DNA of 54,874 nt from Streptococcaceae bacterium (GTDB lineage Bacteria > Bacillota > Bacilli > Lactobacillales > Streptococcaceae). Position 1 is the stretch's first letter, and every line of letters begins with the position of its first letter. The position numbers and the translations under genes were made by a program. This document shows, one piece after another, positions 10,429-19,390 of the stretch. The notes under the pieces were generated by a model. It saw nothing but the letters and a program-made list of their open reading frames with translations, had not been told where the DNA came from and did not search any database. Where the stretch lies: positions 1-54,874 of the forward strand of contig JAITVN010000011.1 of assembly GCA_031285775.1 (NCBI GenBank), in the 5' to 3' direction.

Positions 10429-11142
10429 TCAATGTTCAGCCAATACTTTATGGCTGAGATAGACGTTTGTCAAAATAGTAAAGACATAAGCCTGAATCGC
10501 TCCAATAAAAAGTGAAAAACCAATCCAGACGACTTCAAGAACGATTGCTACTGGATACAACCAAGCAATTGAAGTTGCCATTGATGCAATCAGTCCCAAC
10601 AAAATCTCACCTGCAAAAATATTACCGTAAAGTCGAAGGCCCAATGACAGTGTATTAGTAAACTCTTCAAGCAAGTTCAAAGGCAGCATGAAAGCCGGCG
10701 GCTTTAGGAATGAATTCTTTATGTAACCCCAAACACCGAATTTTTCTGCGCCAACTAAATTTGAAAAGACAATGACAATTCCAGCTAGCGTAATTGTGAT
10801 AATTGGGTTTGCTGTAGGTGATTTCCACAAGCTTAAACCTGTTGGAGACTCAAGTTTTGTCACCAATCCGAGTTCATTTGCAATCAGCACAAATGAAAAA
10901 ATACTGAACGAAAACAGTGAAAATCTTCGAGCTTCGCTATCACCAAGATTATCTTTCCCAATCCCGGAAACGAAGTCAATGACATACTCGAGTACATTCT
11001 GTTTACCCTTGGGAACAATTGTCATCTTTCGACTGGCCCAAAAAACCAGAGCAAAAACGATAAGTACCGTCAAGAGCGTCATTACAAGAATTGTGCCGTC
11101 GAAAGCGATTGGACCAAGGTAAAATGTCCAAGTTTTATCCAT
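10429..11142 (-). CDS. atpB: ATP synthase a subunit
   Basis: The proton-channel subunit of Fo, 237 residues with five or six hydrophobic helices. The essential arginine is Arg170 in LSLGLRLYGN. It pairs with the c-ring, whose gene is immediately upstream. Length and motifs are intact. Confidence 0.95.
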   Translation of the reverse strand: MDKTWTFYLGPIAFDGTILVMTLLTVLIVFALVFWASRKMTIVPKGKQNVLEYVIDFVSGIGKDNLGDSEARRFSLFSFSIFSFVLIANELGLVTKLESPTGLSLWKSPTANPIITITLAGIVIVFSNLVGAEKFGVWGYIKNSFLKPPAFMLPLNLLEEFTNTLSLGLRLYGNIFAGEILLGLIASMATSIAWLYPVAIVLEVVWIGFSLFIGAIQAYVFTILTNVYLSHKVLAEH

Positions 11143-11187
11143 GTCTCTCTCTCCTTTCCACGTACTTCATAATATATGAGGGAACGC

Positions 11188-11394
11188 TTATTTGAAGACA
11201 AAGGACATCGCAACTGTGATGAAAAAAGTTGCTTCTACAAATGCAACACCAATAATCATGCGAGAAAATAGTTTTGACTCCATTTCCGGCTGACGTGCGG
11301 CTGCTTCAATGAATTTTGATACGATGATTGCATCACCAAAGGCAGCTGCTGCCGCTGCGATTGCGAGTGCAAGAATTGCAATATTACCAATCAT
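11188..11394 (-). CDS. atpE: ATP synthase c subunit with alanine-rich inner helix
   Basis: A 68-residue proteolipid with two transmembrane helices joined by the ARQPE loop (residues 33-37). The proton-binding carboxylate is Glu54 in AFVEATF. The inner-helix glycine motif GxGxGxG of most bacterial c subunits is replaced by a run of alanines (residues 13-18). In some alkaliphilic bacilli Gly-to-Ala changes in this motif go with larger c-rings; whether this holds here is inference. It is the first gene of the operon, with AGAGGA before the ATG. Confidence 0.94.
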   Translation of the reverse strand: MIGNIAILALAIAAAAAAFGDAIIVSKFIEAAARQPEMESKLFSRMIIGVAFVEATFFITVAMSFVFK

Positions 11395-11413
11395 TTTTTT
11401 CCTCTTTCTTTTT

Positions 11414-11427
11414 ACAGCTTCAGCTGT
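11414..11427. repeat. Inverted repeat in the atp operon leader
   Basis: ACAGCT-TC-AGCTGT, a 6-bp inverted repeat about 10-25 bases downstream of the predicted transcription start and 20 bases before the atpE ATG. With only a 2-base gap it is better read as a DNA site than as an RNA hairpin. Role unknown. Confidence 0.4.
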
Positions 11428-11444
11428 TTATTTTTTACTTTTAA

Positions 11445-11473
11445 ATCTTACACCATATCGGCGTTAAAGTCAA
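11445..11473 (-). promoter_or_regulatory. Sigma-A promoter of the atp operon
   Basis: Minus strand TTGACT (11473-11468), 17-base spacer, TAAGAT (11450-11445). The predicted start near 11438 gives a leader of about 45 bases. It lies just downstream of the comEC stop, and no terminator separates the two, so some read-through from comEC is possible. Confidence 0.8.
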
Positions 11474-11521
11474 AATTTTTATCTAGAAATAGGACGATTT
11501 CTGAAAATCTTTCCTTTATTT

Positions 11522-13744
11522 TCATTTCACGTTTTCAATTTTCCAAGTTTTCCCTACTTTTGAGAATTTAACTGCCCCTTGTTTGTCAGTACGGAAAACT
11601 TGAACACCATAGGCTTCAAAAGTCTCTAAGTTCTCTTGATGCGGGTGATGATAACGGTTGTTTACTCCCGCTGATATCAAAGCGATCTTTGGCTGAACAG
11701 CTTGAACAAACGCTGGAGTGGAAGCTGTTTTACTGCCATGATGGCCTGCCTTCAAGACATCCGCTTTTAGATTCGGATAATCGCGTAGTAATGCCTCTTC
11801 TCCTTCTTTTTCCAAATCGCCGGTAAAAAGAAATCTCGTCCCGTAAAACTGTCCATAAGTCGCGATGGAATCATTGTTCCCGCCGTCTCCAGTATAGCCA
11901 TTTGTCAGAATCTGCAAATGGCCGTCAAATATGGGAAGTTTTTGACCTACTTTAGCATATTTTACTGGAACATTTGTTGATTGGAGTTTTTTGGACATTT
12001 TCGGCACAGTTAAAGCACCTCGATCAACTAGAATTTCCTTGATTTTGATCTTATTGGCCAAAGCCTCTAGATCGCCAACATGATCCTCGTCTGTGTGGGT
12101 CAATATCAATGTATCAATGCTGCCCACACCAACCGACTGCAAGTAAGGAATGAGTGTTCTTTCAGCGTTTGCATCGGTCACGCGCTTTTTCCAGGGCACT
12201 GTAGCCATAAAAGAAACTTTTCCGCCAGTATCAATCAGAATCGTTCGACGATTAAATGAATCACGCAGAAGAAAACTGTCGCCCTGTCCAATGTCAATCA
12301 TGGTAATAGTCGGTGCGACCGGATTTTTAGCAATTAAAAATAAGACAATGACAGCAAATAAAAATAGGAGTGACACTTTTTTTCGGCGGCAATCGATAAA
12401 TAAAGCGATAAAAAACAATAGACCCAAGAAGACGAATAAACTGGGCGTTCCAAATACTAGCGGATAATGGAAAACTTTATCGAGAAATTTGATCATCGTC
12501 TCCAAATAGTTGAAAATGAAATTCAGATCAAGTGAAATGCTTGTCAAAACTGACAACATAAAAATCAGTACCAAAGCTGGCAGCATCAGCACATCAAAAA
12601 TTACAGAAAACGTGAAGGTCAGCACTATTGACAAGGGCTGAAACACGTGAAAATTCAGTATCAGCAGCGGAAGCACTGCAAGCGACAGAAGACAGGACTC
12701 AAGTAATATTTTCTTAAAGCCTGACAGACCGCCAATGTGACTAGACAGCATGACCAGCATAAAAGTGTACATTATCGTTAACTGTCCACCAGCTGTGAGA
12801 AGAAATTTCGGCTGAATAATTGGGAGGGAAAAAAAGGTCAGACTAAAATTATCCAGACCACTCGCAGAGATATTCTTCTGAAGAAGTGAACGCAGAACAG
12901 AAGAAGATAAACCCGTCAGATAGGCGTAAAACACACTAAAAGGCAACTGGAGCTTGTCTACGATATCCTTGCGGCATCCCAAACGAAGCAAAATTTTTCG
13001 AAAGTGGTCAATAAAAAAATTAACTTGCATGCCTGAAAGAGCAAATAAGTGAATAATACCCAAAGAGCCGTAAACATCGCTCATTTGGTCAAAATCTTTT
13101 CCTAAGTAACCGAAAAGCAAGCCTGTCATATAGCTCGACATTGGCGCAGGAAAGTGTTCGTTTGCCCAAAGAATGGCTTTGCGCCTGACGATTCTCAGAT
13201 CTAGATTTGAACGTGATTCAATGCGCTTAATTTGTTTTATATTGACGATTTGATAAATATTTTGCGTCTTCAAGTAGCTTTTGTAATCAAAGCCGTTAAA
13301 ATTACGCTGACCTTCTGGAATCTCAAGCTCTGCTTCTATTTTCAGCAATACATTAGTTGATAGCTTTTTGTAGTAGCCTTGCTCCTTTTCACTTTTTAGT
13401 GTGTAATAGGCCTGATACACTCGTCCGTCGGATCTGCCCCGAAAACTGAGCAGGTCACCATTGATTTCCATTGTGTCAATGAGCGGTGAAATTCGCGCGA
13501 TTTGACTGGGTGCAGTCTTCATGTTCTTAATTTCGTCAAATTTGGTGAAGGTCAGAAAAGCGCCGATTATTAGCAGCGTGGGAAGCATTCGCCAATATCT
13601 GCGATAAAACGCTATTCCTAGTGACAACAGAAAAGCAGCAAGGATCAGCCAGCTAAAGCGCCAAATGCAGAAATAAAGCAGGCATGTCAAATAGACGAGG
13701 AAAATCAGTGGAAATTTGAGCTTCTTGTTCAGCTTCTCAATCAA
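11522..13744 (-). CDS. comEC: DNA internalisation channel protein ComEC
   Basis: A 740-residue polytopic membrane protein. The N-terminal half has the competence helix bundle including the HLFALSGMQVNFF segment. From about residue 480 on there is a metallo-beta-lactamase-like domain with MIDIGQGDS and the metal motif THTDEDHVGDL. It is full length with no frameshift. It carries single-stranded DNA across the membrane during natural transformation. The start overlaps the end of comEA by 8 bases. Many lactococci carry broken com genes, so an intact copy is informative, though competence also needs comG, comX and others not in this window. Confidence 0.93.
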   Translation of the reverse strand: MIEKLNKKLKFPLIFLVYLTCLLYFCIWRFSWLILAAFLLSLGIAFYRRYWRMLPTLLIIGAFLTFTKFDEIKNMKTAPSQIARISPLIDTMEINGDLLSFRGRSDGRVYQAYYTLKSEKEQGYYKKLSTNVLLKIEAELEIPEGQRNFNGFDYKSYLKTQNIYQIVNIKQIKRIESRSNLDLRIVRRKAILWANEHFPAPMSSYMTGLLFGYLGKDFDQMSDVYGSLGIIHLFALSGMQVNFFIDHFRKILLRLGCRKDIVDKLQLPFSVFYAYLTGLSSSVLRSLLQKNISASGLDNFSLTFFSLPIIQPKFLLTAGGQLTIMYTFMLVMLSSHIGGLSGFKKILLESCLLSLAVLPLLILNFHVFQPLSIVLTFTFSVIFDVLMLPALVLIFMLSVLTSISLDLNFIFNYLETMIKFLDKVFHYPLVFGTPSLFVFLGLLFFIALFIDCRRKKVSLLFLFAVIVLFLIAKNPVAPTITMIDIGQGDSFLLRDSFNRRTILIDTGGKVSFMATVPWKKRVTDANAERTLIPYLQSVGVGSIDTLILTHTDEDHVGDLEALANKIKIKEILVDRGALTVPKMSKKLQSTNVPVKYAKVGQKLPIFDGHLQILTNGYTGDGGNNDSIATYGQFYGTRFLFTGDLEKEGEEALLRDYPNLKADVLKAGHHGSKTASTPAFVQAVQPKIALISAGVNNRYHHPHQENLETFEAYGVQVFRTDKQGAVKFSKVGKTWKIENVK

Positions 13745-14441
13745 CAGTAACGCTTTCTTTGAGTTTTTCTAGAGATTTCGGGCCAAATCCAGAGACATTT
13801 CCCAAGTCGTCGACTGTTTTAAAAGAGCCGTTCTGCGTGCGATAGTCAATGATGTCCTGAGCTTTCTTTTGCCCGACGCCGCTCAAGCTTTGGAGCTGCG
13901 TTGCATCTGCTGTGTTGATGTTGATTTTCGCCGACTCAACAGGAACTTCTGTGCTTTCGCTGCCTGAAGCTGTTGCCTCTGGGTCTGCTGAAGCCGCTGC
14001 CTCACCGATTGATGGTACATAAATTACCTGAGCGTCCGAAATCTTGGCAGCCAAATTAACCGTCTTTTGATTGGCAGTTTCAGAAAACCCGCCAGCAAGC
14101 TGAATCACGTCATTCACCCGCAGACTAGCCTCTACTGTGTAGACAGACGGTTGCTTGACGGCGCCTTTGACATCCACAACGATTTTTCCTGACGGCACTA
14201 CTGTCTTATTTTCGGCCTTCATTTTGGATGAATTGTCGGCTGGCTTTTGTATGCTTTCTGACGAACTGATCGCAGTTTCGGATGCTGCCGCGCTTGTCAG
14301 ATTAATGTTTTGTTGGCTATTTGCTGTCCTAGACAAGTTGCTGAAAACTAAAAATCCGCCGATTAGGACAAGTGCCACTGAAATACCAGCAGCAATCTGC
14401 CAATGTTCTTTCAACTTTGCAATTATTTTTTGTGTATCCAT
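13737..14441 (-). CDS. comEA: Competence DNA receptor ComEA
   Basis: A 234-residue membrane-anchored DNA-binding protein. The N-terminal transmembrane segment is at about 15-33. A Ser/Ala-rich linker, an SLBB domain (about 85-145, VDVKGAVKQPSVYTV) and a C-terminal pair of helix-hairpin-helix motifs (ININTADATQLQSLSGVG and the region around SGFGPKSLEKLK) follow. It binds incoming DNA and hands it to ComEC. The ribosome site AAGGGGGG lies four bases before the ATG. Confidence 0.94.
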   Translation of the reverse strand: MDTQKIIAKLKEHWQIAAGISVALVLIGGFLVFSNLSRTANSQQNINLTSAAASETAISSSESIQKPADNSSKMKAENKTVVPSGKIVVDVKGAVKQPSVYTVEASLRVNDVIQLAGGFSETANQKTVNLAAKISDAQVIYVPSIGEAAASADPEATASGSESTEVPVESAKININTADATQLQSLSGVGQKKAQDIIDYRTQNGSFKTVDDLGNVSGFGPKSLEKLKESVTVD

Positions 14442-14459
14442 TTTCCCCCCTTACTAACT

Positions 14460-14471
14460 CATACGTAATAA
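14460..14471 (-). promoter_or_regulatory. Possible ComX (cin-box-like) site ahead of comEA
   Basis: Minus strand TTATTACGTATG resembles the competence sigma-factor box (TACGAATA core) at 6 of 8 core bases. It lies about 20 bases before the comEA ATG, which would leave a very short leader. The match is imperfect, and the flanking T-tract usual for such boxes is missing. Confidence 0.25.
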
Positions 14472-14488
14472 CGAGGTGAATGTATCAA

Positions 14489-14514
14489 AAAAATCCTAAA
14501 TTCTTAGGATTTTT
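14489..14514. terminator. Bidirectional-type terminator between rnjB and comEA
   Basis: AAAAATCCTAA (14489-14499), 4-base loop, TTAGGATTTTT (14504-14514): a perfect 11-bp stem with A/T tails on both sides. It ends rnjB transcription, 14 bases after its stop codon. Confidence 0.85.
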
Positions 14515-14527
14515 GGACAGAAATCTA

Positions 14528-16222
14528 TTATCTGTTGTAATATTCAATTTTTTGAGGCTTTTTGGCCTCCATAACAATCGGCAGGATTGCAGGTTTTCTC
14601 TTAGTCTGTTCATAGAGGAACTTGCCGAGTGCATCACGAATGGCGCCTTTGATGTCAGCCCAGTCAAAGTCTTTGGTTTCGTTCAGGTACTTTTCGGTCG
14701 CTAGATTTACTAGGTTAGCTGCTTCATTCATTAGATCACGTGATGCTTTCACGAAGACAAAACCGCGCGTGTGCACCATGGCCTTGCTGACAATCTTTTT
14801 CTTTTGGCGGTCAATTGTGATCACGGAGATGAAAATTCCCTCTTCAGATAAAACCTTACGGTCGCGCAGGACAACTGATCCGATATCGCCGATGCCTGCA
14901 CCGTCTATCATCACGTTATCGGCTGGAACGACACCATCAGGCACCATTTTGCCCTTATTAAAGCTGACGATTTCACCTCGCTTGGCAAGGAAAATATGAT
15001 TCGCCGGGAAACCCATTTCCATGGCAAGATCTGCATGGGCTTTGAGCTCGCGGTACTCGCCTTGAACTGGAATCAGATTTTTCGGCTTGATCAAATCGAG
15101 CATAAACTGAAGGTCGCGCGCATTGGCATTACCGGAAACACGCAGATCTGAACCCAGCATTTTCATCACGCCGCCGGCACGGTAGACCAAGTCTTCAGTC
15201 CTGGCCACCATTGTCTCGAAAGCCAAAGAAGGGCTTGTTACAGAATAAACTAAGTCGCCCTCTTTAATCTTGACGTACTTATGTTTGTTTGTCGCCATGA
15301 GTTCCAGAGAATGCAGCGGCTCACCCATACGGCCGGTTTCGACGATAATCAGCTCGTTATCCGGGAATTTTCCGATATTTTTTGGGGAAATGATTTTGCT
15401 TTTGTCAACACGCAGTTTTTTCAGACGTGTTGCAGTCTCAACGATCTGCTCCATGTCTTTTCCAGTAAAGGCCACGCGGCGTCCCAACTGAAGCGCAATG
15501 TCAAGAACTTGCTGAATTCTGCCGATATTACCAGAATTGCAGGCAATAATCACCCGTCCCTCACTGTCATCAATGATATCAAATATTTTATCATGAATTT
15601 CGGATTCGCTGGCTGACTGTACAGTGGACAAGGCATTTGCGGATGCACTAAGCAGCGCCAAAACCCCTGAATGTCCAATTTCGGCCAAACGACCCATATT
15701 TGTCTTATAACCTTCTTTGACCGCAGGGTCAAAGCGGAAATCACCTGTGTAGACAATATTTCCAGACTTCTTCGTCGAAATCACGATGCCTAAACTTTCA
15801 GGAATTGTATGCGTGGTCGAGAAAAATGAAATGGTTGCTTCGCCAAAGTCAATCTCTGTGGTTTCACTGACCACATGGAAATCATCAAATTTTTTGCTTC
15901 CATCGTAATTCTTGGTGTTTAGCTTGGCCAGCTCAATGGTTAATTCGCTGCCGAAAACCGGCACATCAATTTCCGAAAGCAGGTATGGCAGAGCACCGAT
16001 TGAGTCTGCGTGGCCGTGAGTCAGAAAAACACCCGCAATGCGCTCGGCATTCTCAACCAGATAGGTCAAATCTGGAATGACACAATCCACGCCGAGCATT
16101 TCACTTTCTGGGTATTTGAGACCGCAGTCAAGCACAAAAATTGTCTGGTCAACCTCGACCAGATACATGTTCTTCCCGAATTCACGTACGCCGCCTATCG
16201 GGATAATTTTAATTTTTGACAT
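14528..16222 (-). CDS. rnjB: Ribonuclease J2
   Basis: A 564-residue beta-CASP metallo-beta-lactamase family ribonuclease. The metal motif reads HGHADSIG rather than HGHEDHIG, and the next motif reads SASANAL instead of the acidic DSTNAD. These replacements are those of RNase J2, the weak or inactive partner of J1 in the RNase J1/J2 complex that controls mRNA decay. The C-terminal DWADIKGAIRDALGKFLYEQTKRKPAILP block is typical. AAAAGG precedes the ATG. The function in a J1/J2 complex is family knowledge; the J1 gene is not in this window. Confidence 0.92.
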   Translation of the reverse strand: MSKIKIIPIGGVREFGKNMYLVEVDQTIFVLDCGLKYPESEMLGVDCVIPDLTYLVENAERIAGVFLTHGHADSIGALPYLLSEIDVPVFGSELTIELAKLNTKNYDGSKKFDDFHVVSETTEIDFGEATISFFSTTHTIPESLGIVISTKKSGNIVYTGDFRFDPAVKEGYKTNMGRLAEIGHSGVLALLSASANALSTVQSASESEIHDKIFDIIDDSEGRVIIACNSGNIGRIQQVLDIALQLGRRVAFTGKDMEQIVETATRLKKLRVDKSKIISPKNIGKFPDNELIIVETGRMGEPLHSLELMATNKHKYVKIKEGDLVYSVTSPSLAFETMVARTEDLVYRAGGVMKMLGSDLRVSGNANARDLQFMLDLIKPKNLIPVQGEYRELKAHADLAMEMGFPANHIFLAKRGEIVSFNKGKMVPDGVVPADNVMIDGAGIGDIGSVVLRDRKVLSEEGIFISVITIDRQKKKIVSKAMVHTRGFVFVKASRDLMNEAANLVNLATEKYLNETKDFDWADIKGAIRDALGKFLYEQTKRKPAILPIVMEAKKPQKIEYYNR

Positions 16223-16526
16223 TTAAAAAAACCTTTTCTTGAGTTTGTAGTTTGTTGTTTACAGTGGGTTTCATTACAGTCTTTATTTGTCTCACTGAAT
16301 TTGGCGCAAGACATAAAACCGTATCAATAAGCGCAATTTTGACGAGTTTATCAGTAAATAAGAAGCTAGCCAAGCTCTTGTGAAGTGACCTCAAGGTACT
16401 TGAGTTCATGCTGCTATTTCACGATCGGTCTGCTGAAATGATCTACTTTCTGGCAATCAGGTGCGCCAAACTGAGTGAGTTAACAAAACTTTATTTTACT
16501 AAGTCTAACATTTTTAAGGGAATTTT
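16223..16526. other. 304-base spacer upstream of rnjB
   Basis: It must hold the rnjB promoter and the end of the hydrolase transcript. A 6-bp hairpin CTCAAG-gta-CTTGAG is at 16390-16404. An open frame of about 66 codons runs through it on the minus strand, but it lacks a ribosome site and looks non-coding. I found no convincing promoter. Confidence 0.4.
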
Positions 16527-17432
16527 TCAAAGGTAGTTCTTGAGAAATTTCTGTATTGCCAGCCGATAGGCCGAGATATCTGTTTCGTAAGCCTTTGCAT
16601 GACTGGCAGCTGCAACTGTCAACTCTTCGGTTATTCCTTGACTGGCATCACGGTTTTTGGCCAGCATGGCATAAGGTACAAAATTGTCTTTTTCGCCATG
16701 AATGAAGAGAAAAGGGCGCTTGTTGCGAGTTAATTGTTTGACAGATGAGGCTTCCTGCCAGCTGTATCCAGCGATGGTTCTGCACCAGAAACTCATCAGA
16801 GGCAGTAAGGGCCAAGATGGCAGATGAAAACGATGAAGCTGGTGCTTGATTTCATTCCAGACAGAGTCATAGCCGCAGTCCTCGATAAAGCACTTGACGT
16901 TGTCTGGGAGTTCATCGCCTGAGAGCATCATGACGGTAGCGCCGCCCATTGATATGCCCCAAAGCGCAATTTCTGTTTTGGGATTTCTTTGGATTACTTG
17001 CGCAATCCATAACTTGAAATCTTCTTTATCCAGCCAGCCAAAGCCCACCCATTTGCCCTGTGCTTCAGTACTTCCACGCATTTCCGGCATTAGAAGATTG
17101 TAGCCCAAACTGTGAAACAGCCAGCCGATGTCAAAAAATCTGTTTCGGATAGAATTATAGCCTGTGGCCATGATGACTGTTTTATCGGTCGCTTGAGTTG
17201 CAGGTAAATACCAAGCGCGCAGCAAAAGGCCATCCTCCGTATTTATCTGCCATTCGGCCTTTTTCTGCTTGTCAAAAGCAATGACGTCCGAATAGAGCGC
17301 ATGCTTCTCAGGAACTTGCTTCGACAGGATATTATTACGATGAACAATATAATAAAAGCCGAAAAATGACACTAAGAGAATAAATAGGACAAGCCCTGTA
17401 GCAATCCAGAGTATGGTCATCGTTTTCCTCAA
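16527..17432 (-). CDS. Membrane-anchored alpha/beta hydrolase
   Basis: A 301-residue protein with one N-terminal transmembrane helix (about 7-28) and an outward-facing hydrolase domain. The nucleophile elbow is GISMGG, the acid is probably in HGEKDNFVP, and the catalytic histidine is in AAASHAKAY. Such proteins are annotated as prolyl-oligopeptidase-like or BAAT-like hydrolases; the substrate is unknown. It overlaps the upstream membrane gene by four bases (ATGA), so it belongs to the yibE-yibF-like operon. Confidence 0.8.
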   Translation of the reverse strand: MRKTMTILWIATGLVLFILLVSFFGFYYIVHRNNILSKQVPEKHALYSDVIAFDKQKKAEWQINTEDGLLLRAWYLPATQATDKTVIMATGYNSIRNRFFDIGWLFHSLGYNLLMPEMRGSTEAQGKWVGFGWLDKEDFKLWIAQVIQRNPKTEIALWGISMGGATVMMLSGDELPDNVKCFIEDCGYDSVWNEIKHQLHRFHLPSWPLLPLMSFWCRTIAGYSWQEASSVKQLTRNKRPFLFIHGEKDNFVPYAMLAKNRDASQGITEELTVAAASHAKAYETDISAYRLAIQKFLKNYL

Positions 17433-18181
17433 TTCATTTTCTGAAAATCATTTTCAACGAAATATCCCGCAAGCTCAATTACCAGCAATATCCCAAGCAT
17501 GCCAAGAAGCATCGTAACCAGCTCCATGAGCAGTAGTTTAGAATTTATTACTTCTTCCAGAGAAAAATTCAGCCGAACATACCAAAGAATAATTCCCAGA
17601 GAGGAACCCAGCATCCCGAAAAAGAGTGTGTTCACAGCTGTGCCAGCTATTTGCCTGGAAATGATTTTTCTTTGGGCTTTAAATTGAACAGTCGTCATCA
17701 ATACGTCTTGTTCGATCACTTCGTTGAGATTTGTTACAATGGCCATCGCAGCTTCTGCGACAGCACCCAATAGGGAGATAATGAAAACAGCCACAACCAC
17801 ATCAGAAAAATTGATCCCGATGTTTGCCGATAAAGCTTCTAAGGCTTCTGCATCTTCTTTGACAAAACCTTGAAATTGTCCAATGTATTGTACCAAAATA
17901 GCCAGAAACATGAGCCCTGCCAAGACAATGCCGCTAGCTTTAAATGCCGTTCCAGCGGTTTTTTCATCGGGTGTTGACATGAAAATAGAAAATGCCATCA
18001 TTGCAAAGGATAATACTGGCAGCACGACTAAAATCGGAAAGCCCCAGACCATAATGGTAATCAAAATGAAAATCATCAGAAAATTTAATGCCAGACCAAC
18101 TAAATTTTTCATCCCGTCTTTACCTGCGACCAGCAGCATTAGAACTGAAAAAATCAACAATAAAAAAACTAAAGCATTCAT
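17429..18181 (-). CDS. YibE/F-family membrane protein (YibF-like)
   Basis: A 250-residue multi-pass membrane protein of the YibE/F-like family, with about six or seven hydrophobic helices and a conserved ISLLGAVAEAAMAIVTNLNEV stretch. It is the shorter partner; the longer one is encoded directly upstream with a four-base overlap. The biochemical function of this family is not established. The consistent pairing suggests a two-subunit membrane complex. Confidence 0.78.
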   Translation of the reverse strand: MNALVFLLLIFSVLMLLVAGKDGMKNLVGLALNFLMIFILITIMVWGFPILVVLPVLSFAMMAFSIFMSTPDEKTAGTAFKASGIVLAGLMFLAILVQYIGQFQGFVKEDAEALEALSANIGINFSDVVVAVFIISLLGAVAEAAMAIVTNLNEVIEQDVLMTTVQFKAQRKIISRQIAGTAVNTLFFGMLGSSLGIILWYVRLNFSLEEVINSKLLLMELVTMLLGMLGILLVIELAGYFVENDFQKMN

Positions 18182-19302
18182 TTGACATCACCGACTTTCA
18201 TTTTTTCGACAGTCTGTTTAATGCCAAAACTTGTCACAAAAGCTGTAATCGGTACGGAAAGTACAATGCCGATTCCTGAAATCACAGTTTGCAGCAGCCC
18301 CATGTTCAAGTCCACACTCGCCACATATTCCCAACTGCTGCCGTTTCTGAGCAGCAGAATCGTATTTTGCAGAACTTCGGCCATAAAGACCATGAAAAGC
18401 ACGTTTGTCAGCGTACCAATGATTTCTCGGCCGATAGACATCCCAGAGCGAAAATAGTCGCTGAAAGTCATGTCAAGCTGATTTTCCTGATTCTGCCGAT
18501 AAAGCCCAAACAGGCCGACAACAATATCGCCAGTTCCGTCCATTATTGCGCCGAGTACAGAAATGATGCAGCCCATGAAGAACAGATCGACTGGATCTTG
18601 CGTAATAAACTCAATGTACTCAAAATGAACGCCTTCATTGTGCGTCAAAGCGAGAACCGAGAGCGCCAGGGAAAAAGTAACCAGCATTGTCAACATGGTG
18701 GTGAGAAAGGTAAAGACCATTTGCTTTGTCCGTCCCAATACAAATAAAAGCGATGAAATGACAAACAAGAGCGACAAAGCTCCAAAAATAAGGAAAACAG
18801 GCCAGTTAAAGCGGATGTCAAAGAAAAGTGAGAGAGCAAAATAAAGCAGATTCAAAAGAAGTGATAAAGTCAGAAAGAGCGTACTTCTCAATTGGACAAA
18901 AACAATCAAAAGTCCAATAAATAATGTCAACAAAGCGCCTAACACTGCATCTCTTTTCAGGGTGAGAAGACTGTAATCACCGCCTATCTCGTCAAGAATC
19001 ACTTTTTGGCCCTTTCGATAAAGTTGGCCATCTACCTGTGATTCAGCTGACTTATTCAATAACACGAGGCCTTGCTTGTTCTTTTCACCCTGGTTGAGAA
19101 GACGTATTTTCAGTTTTTGTGTGATGACTTTATCGCGATTATTTTGGCTGTCAGTCACTGCTGTCTTTGAAACTGTCTGAATCGATGTGATCTGTCCGAC
19201 TGGATGATGATAAAGAAAAGCATCGTGGTCAATCAGTATGAAAACAATCACGCTTGCAGCGATACATAAGAAGATTTTTTTAAGGAGTGAAGGAATTCTC
19301 AT
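18178..19302 (-). CDS. YibE/F-family membrane protein (YibE-like)
   Basis: The longer partner, with an N-terminal helix, an extracellular segment of about 90 residues (roughly 32-125) and then seven or more helices including the family segment ISVLGAIMDGTGDIV. I chose ATG at 19302. A TTG six codons upstream is in frame but lies over the -10 box. TATAAT ends six bases before this ATG and there is no Shine-Dalgarno, so the message is probably leaderless. First gene of a three-gene operon. Confidence 0.78.
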   Translation of the reverse strand: MRIPSLLKKIFLCIAASVIVFILIDHDAFLYHHPVGQITSIQTVSKTAVTDSQNNRDKVITQKLKIRLLNQGEKNKQGLVLLNKSAESQVDGQLYRKGQKVILDEIGGDYSLLTLKRDAVLGALLTLFIGLLIVFVQLRSTLFLTLSLLLNLLYFALSLFFDIRFNWPVFLIFGALSLLFVISSLLFVLGRTKQMVFTFLTTMLTMLVTFSLALSVLALTHNEGVHFEYIEFITQDPVDLFFMGCIISVLGAIMDGTGDIVVGLFGLYRQNQENQLDMTFSDYFRSGMSIGREIIGTLTNVLFMVFMAEVLQNTILLLRNGSSWEYVASVDLNMGLLQTVISGIGIVLSVPITAFVTSFGIKQTVEKMKVGDVK

Positions 19303-19308
19303 AGTCTC

Positions 19309-19314
19309 ATTATA
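19309..19314 (-). promoter_or_regulatory. -10 box giving a leaderless yibE-like mRNA
   Basis: Minus strand TATAAT-GAGACT-ATG. The six-base gap puts the expected start on the A of the ATG. No convincing -35 was found at 16-18 bases upstream. Confidence 0.6.
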
Positions 19315-19329
19315 AACCAATCCAAGAAA

Positions 19330-19351
19330 AAATGCCTATGAATAGACATTT
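19330..19351 (-). terminator. Terminator of the C39-like protease gene
   Basis: Minus strand AAATGTCTA, short loop, TAGGCATTTTTTC: a 9-10 bp stem with one G-U pair and a T-run, 40 bases after the stop codon and directly upstream of the yibE-like -10 box. Confidence 0.65.
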
Positions 19352-19390
19352 GCCGAATTAATCGCGCATCTAGACGAGTCGCTTAAACTT

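Noticed and set aside
16209-16409. 66-codon minus frame upstream of and overlapping rnjB
   Set aside because: No ribosome site; it runs through the likely rnjB leader and has no recognisable domain.
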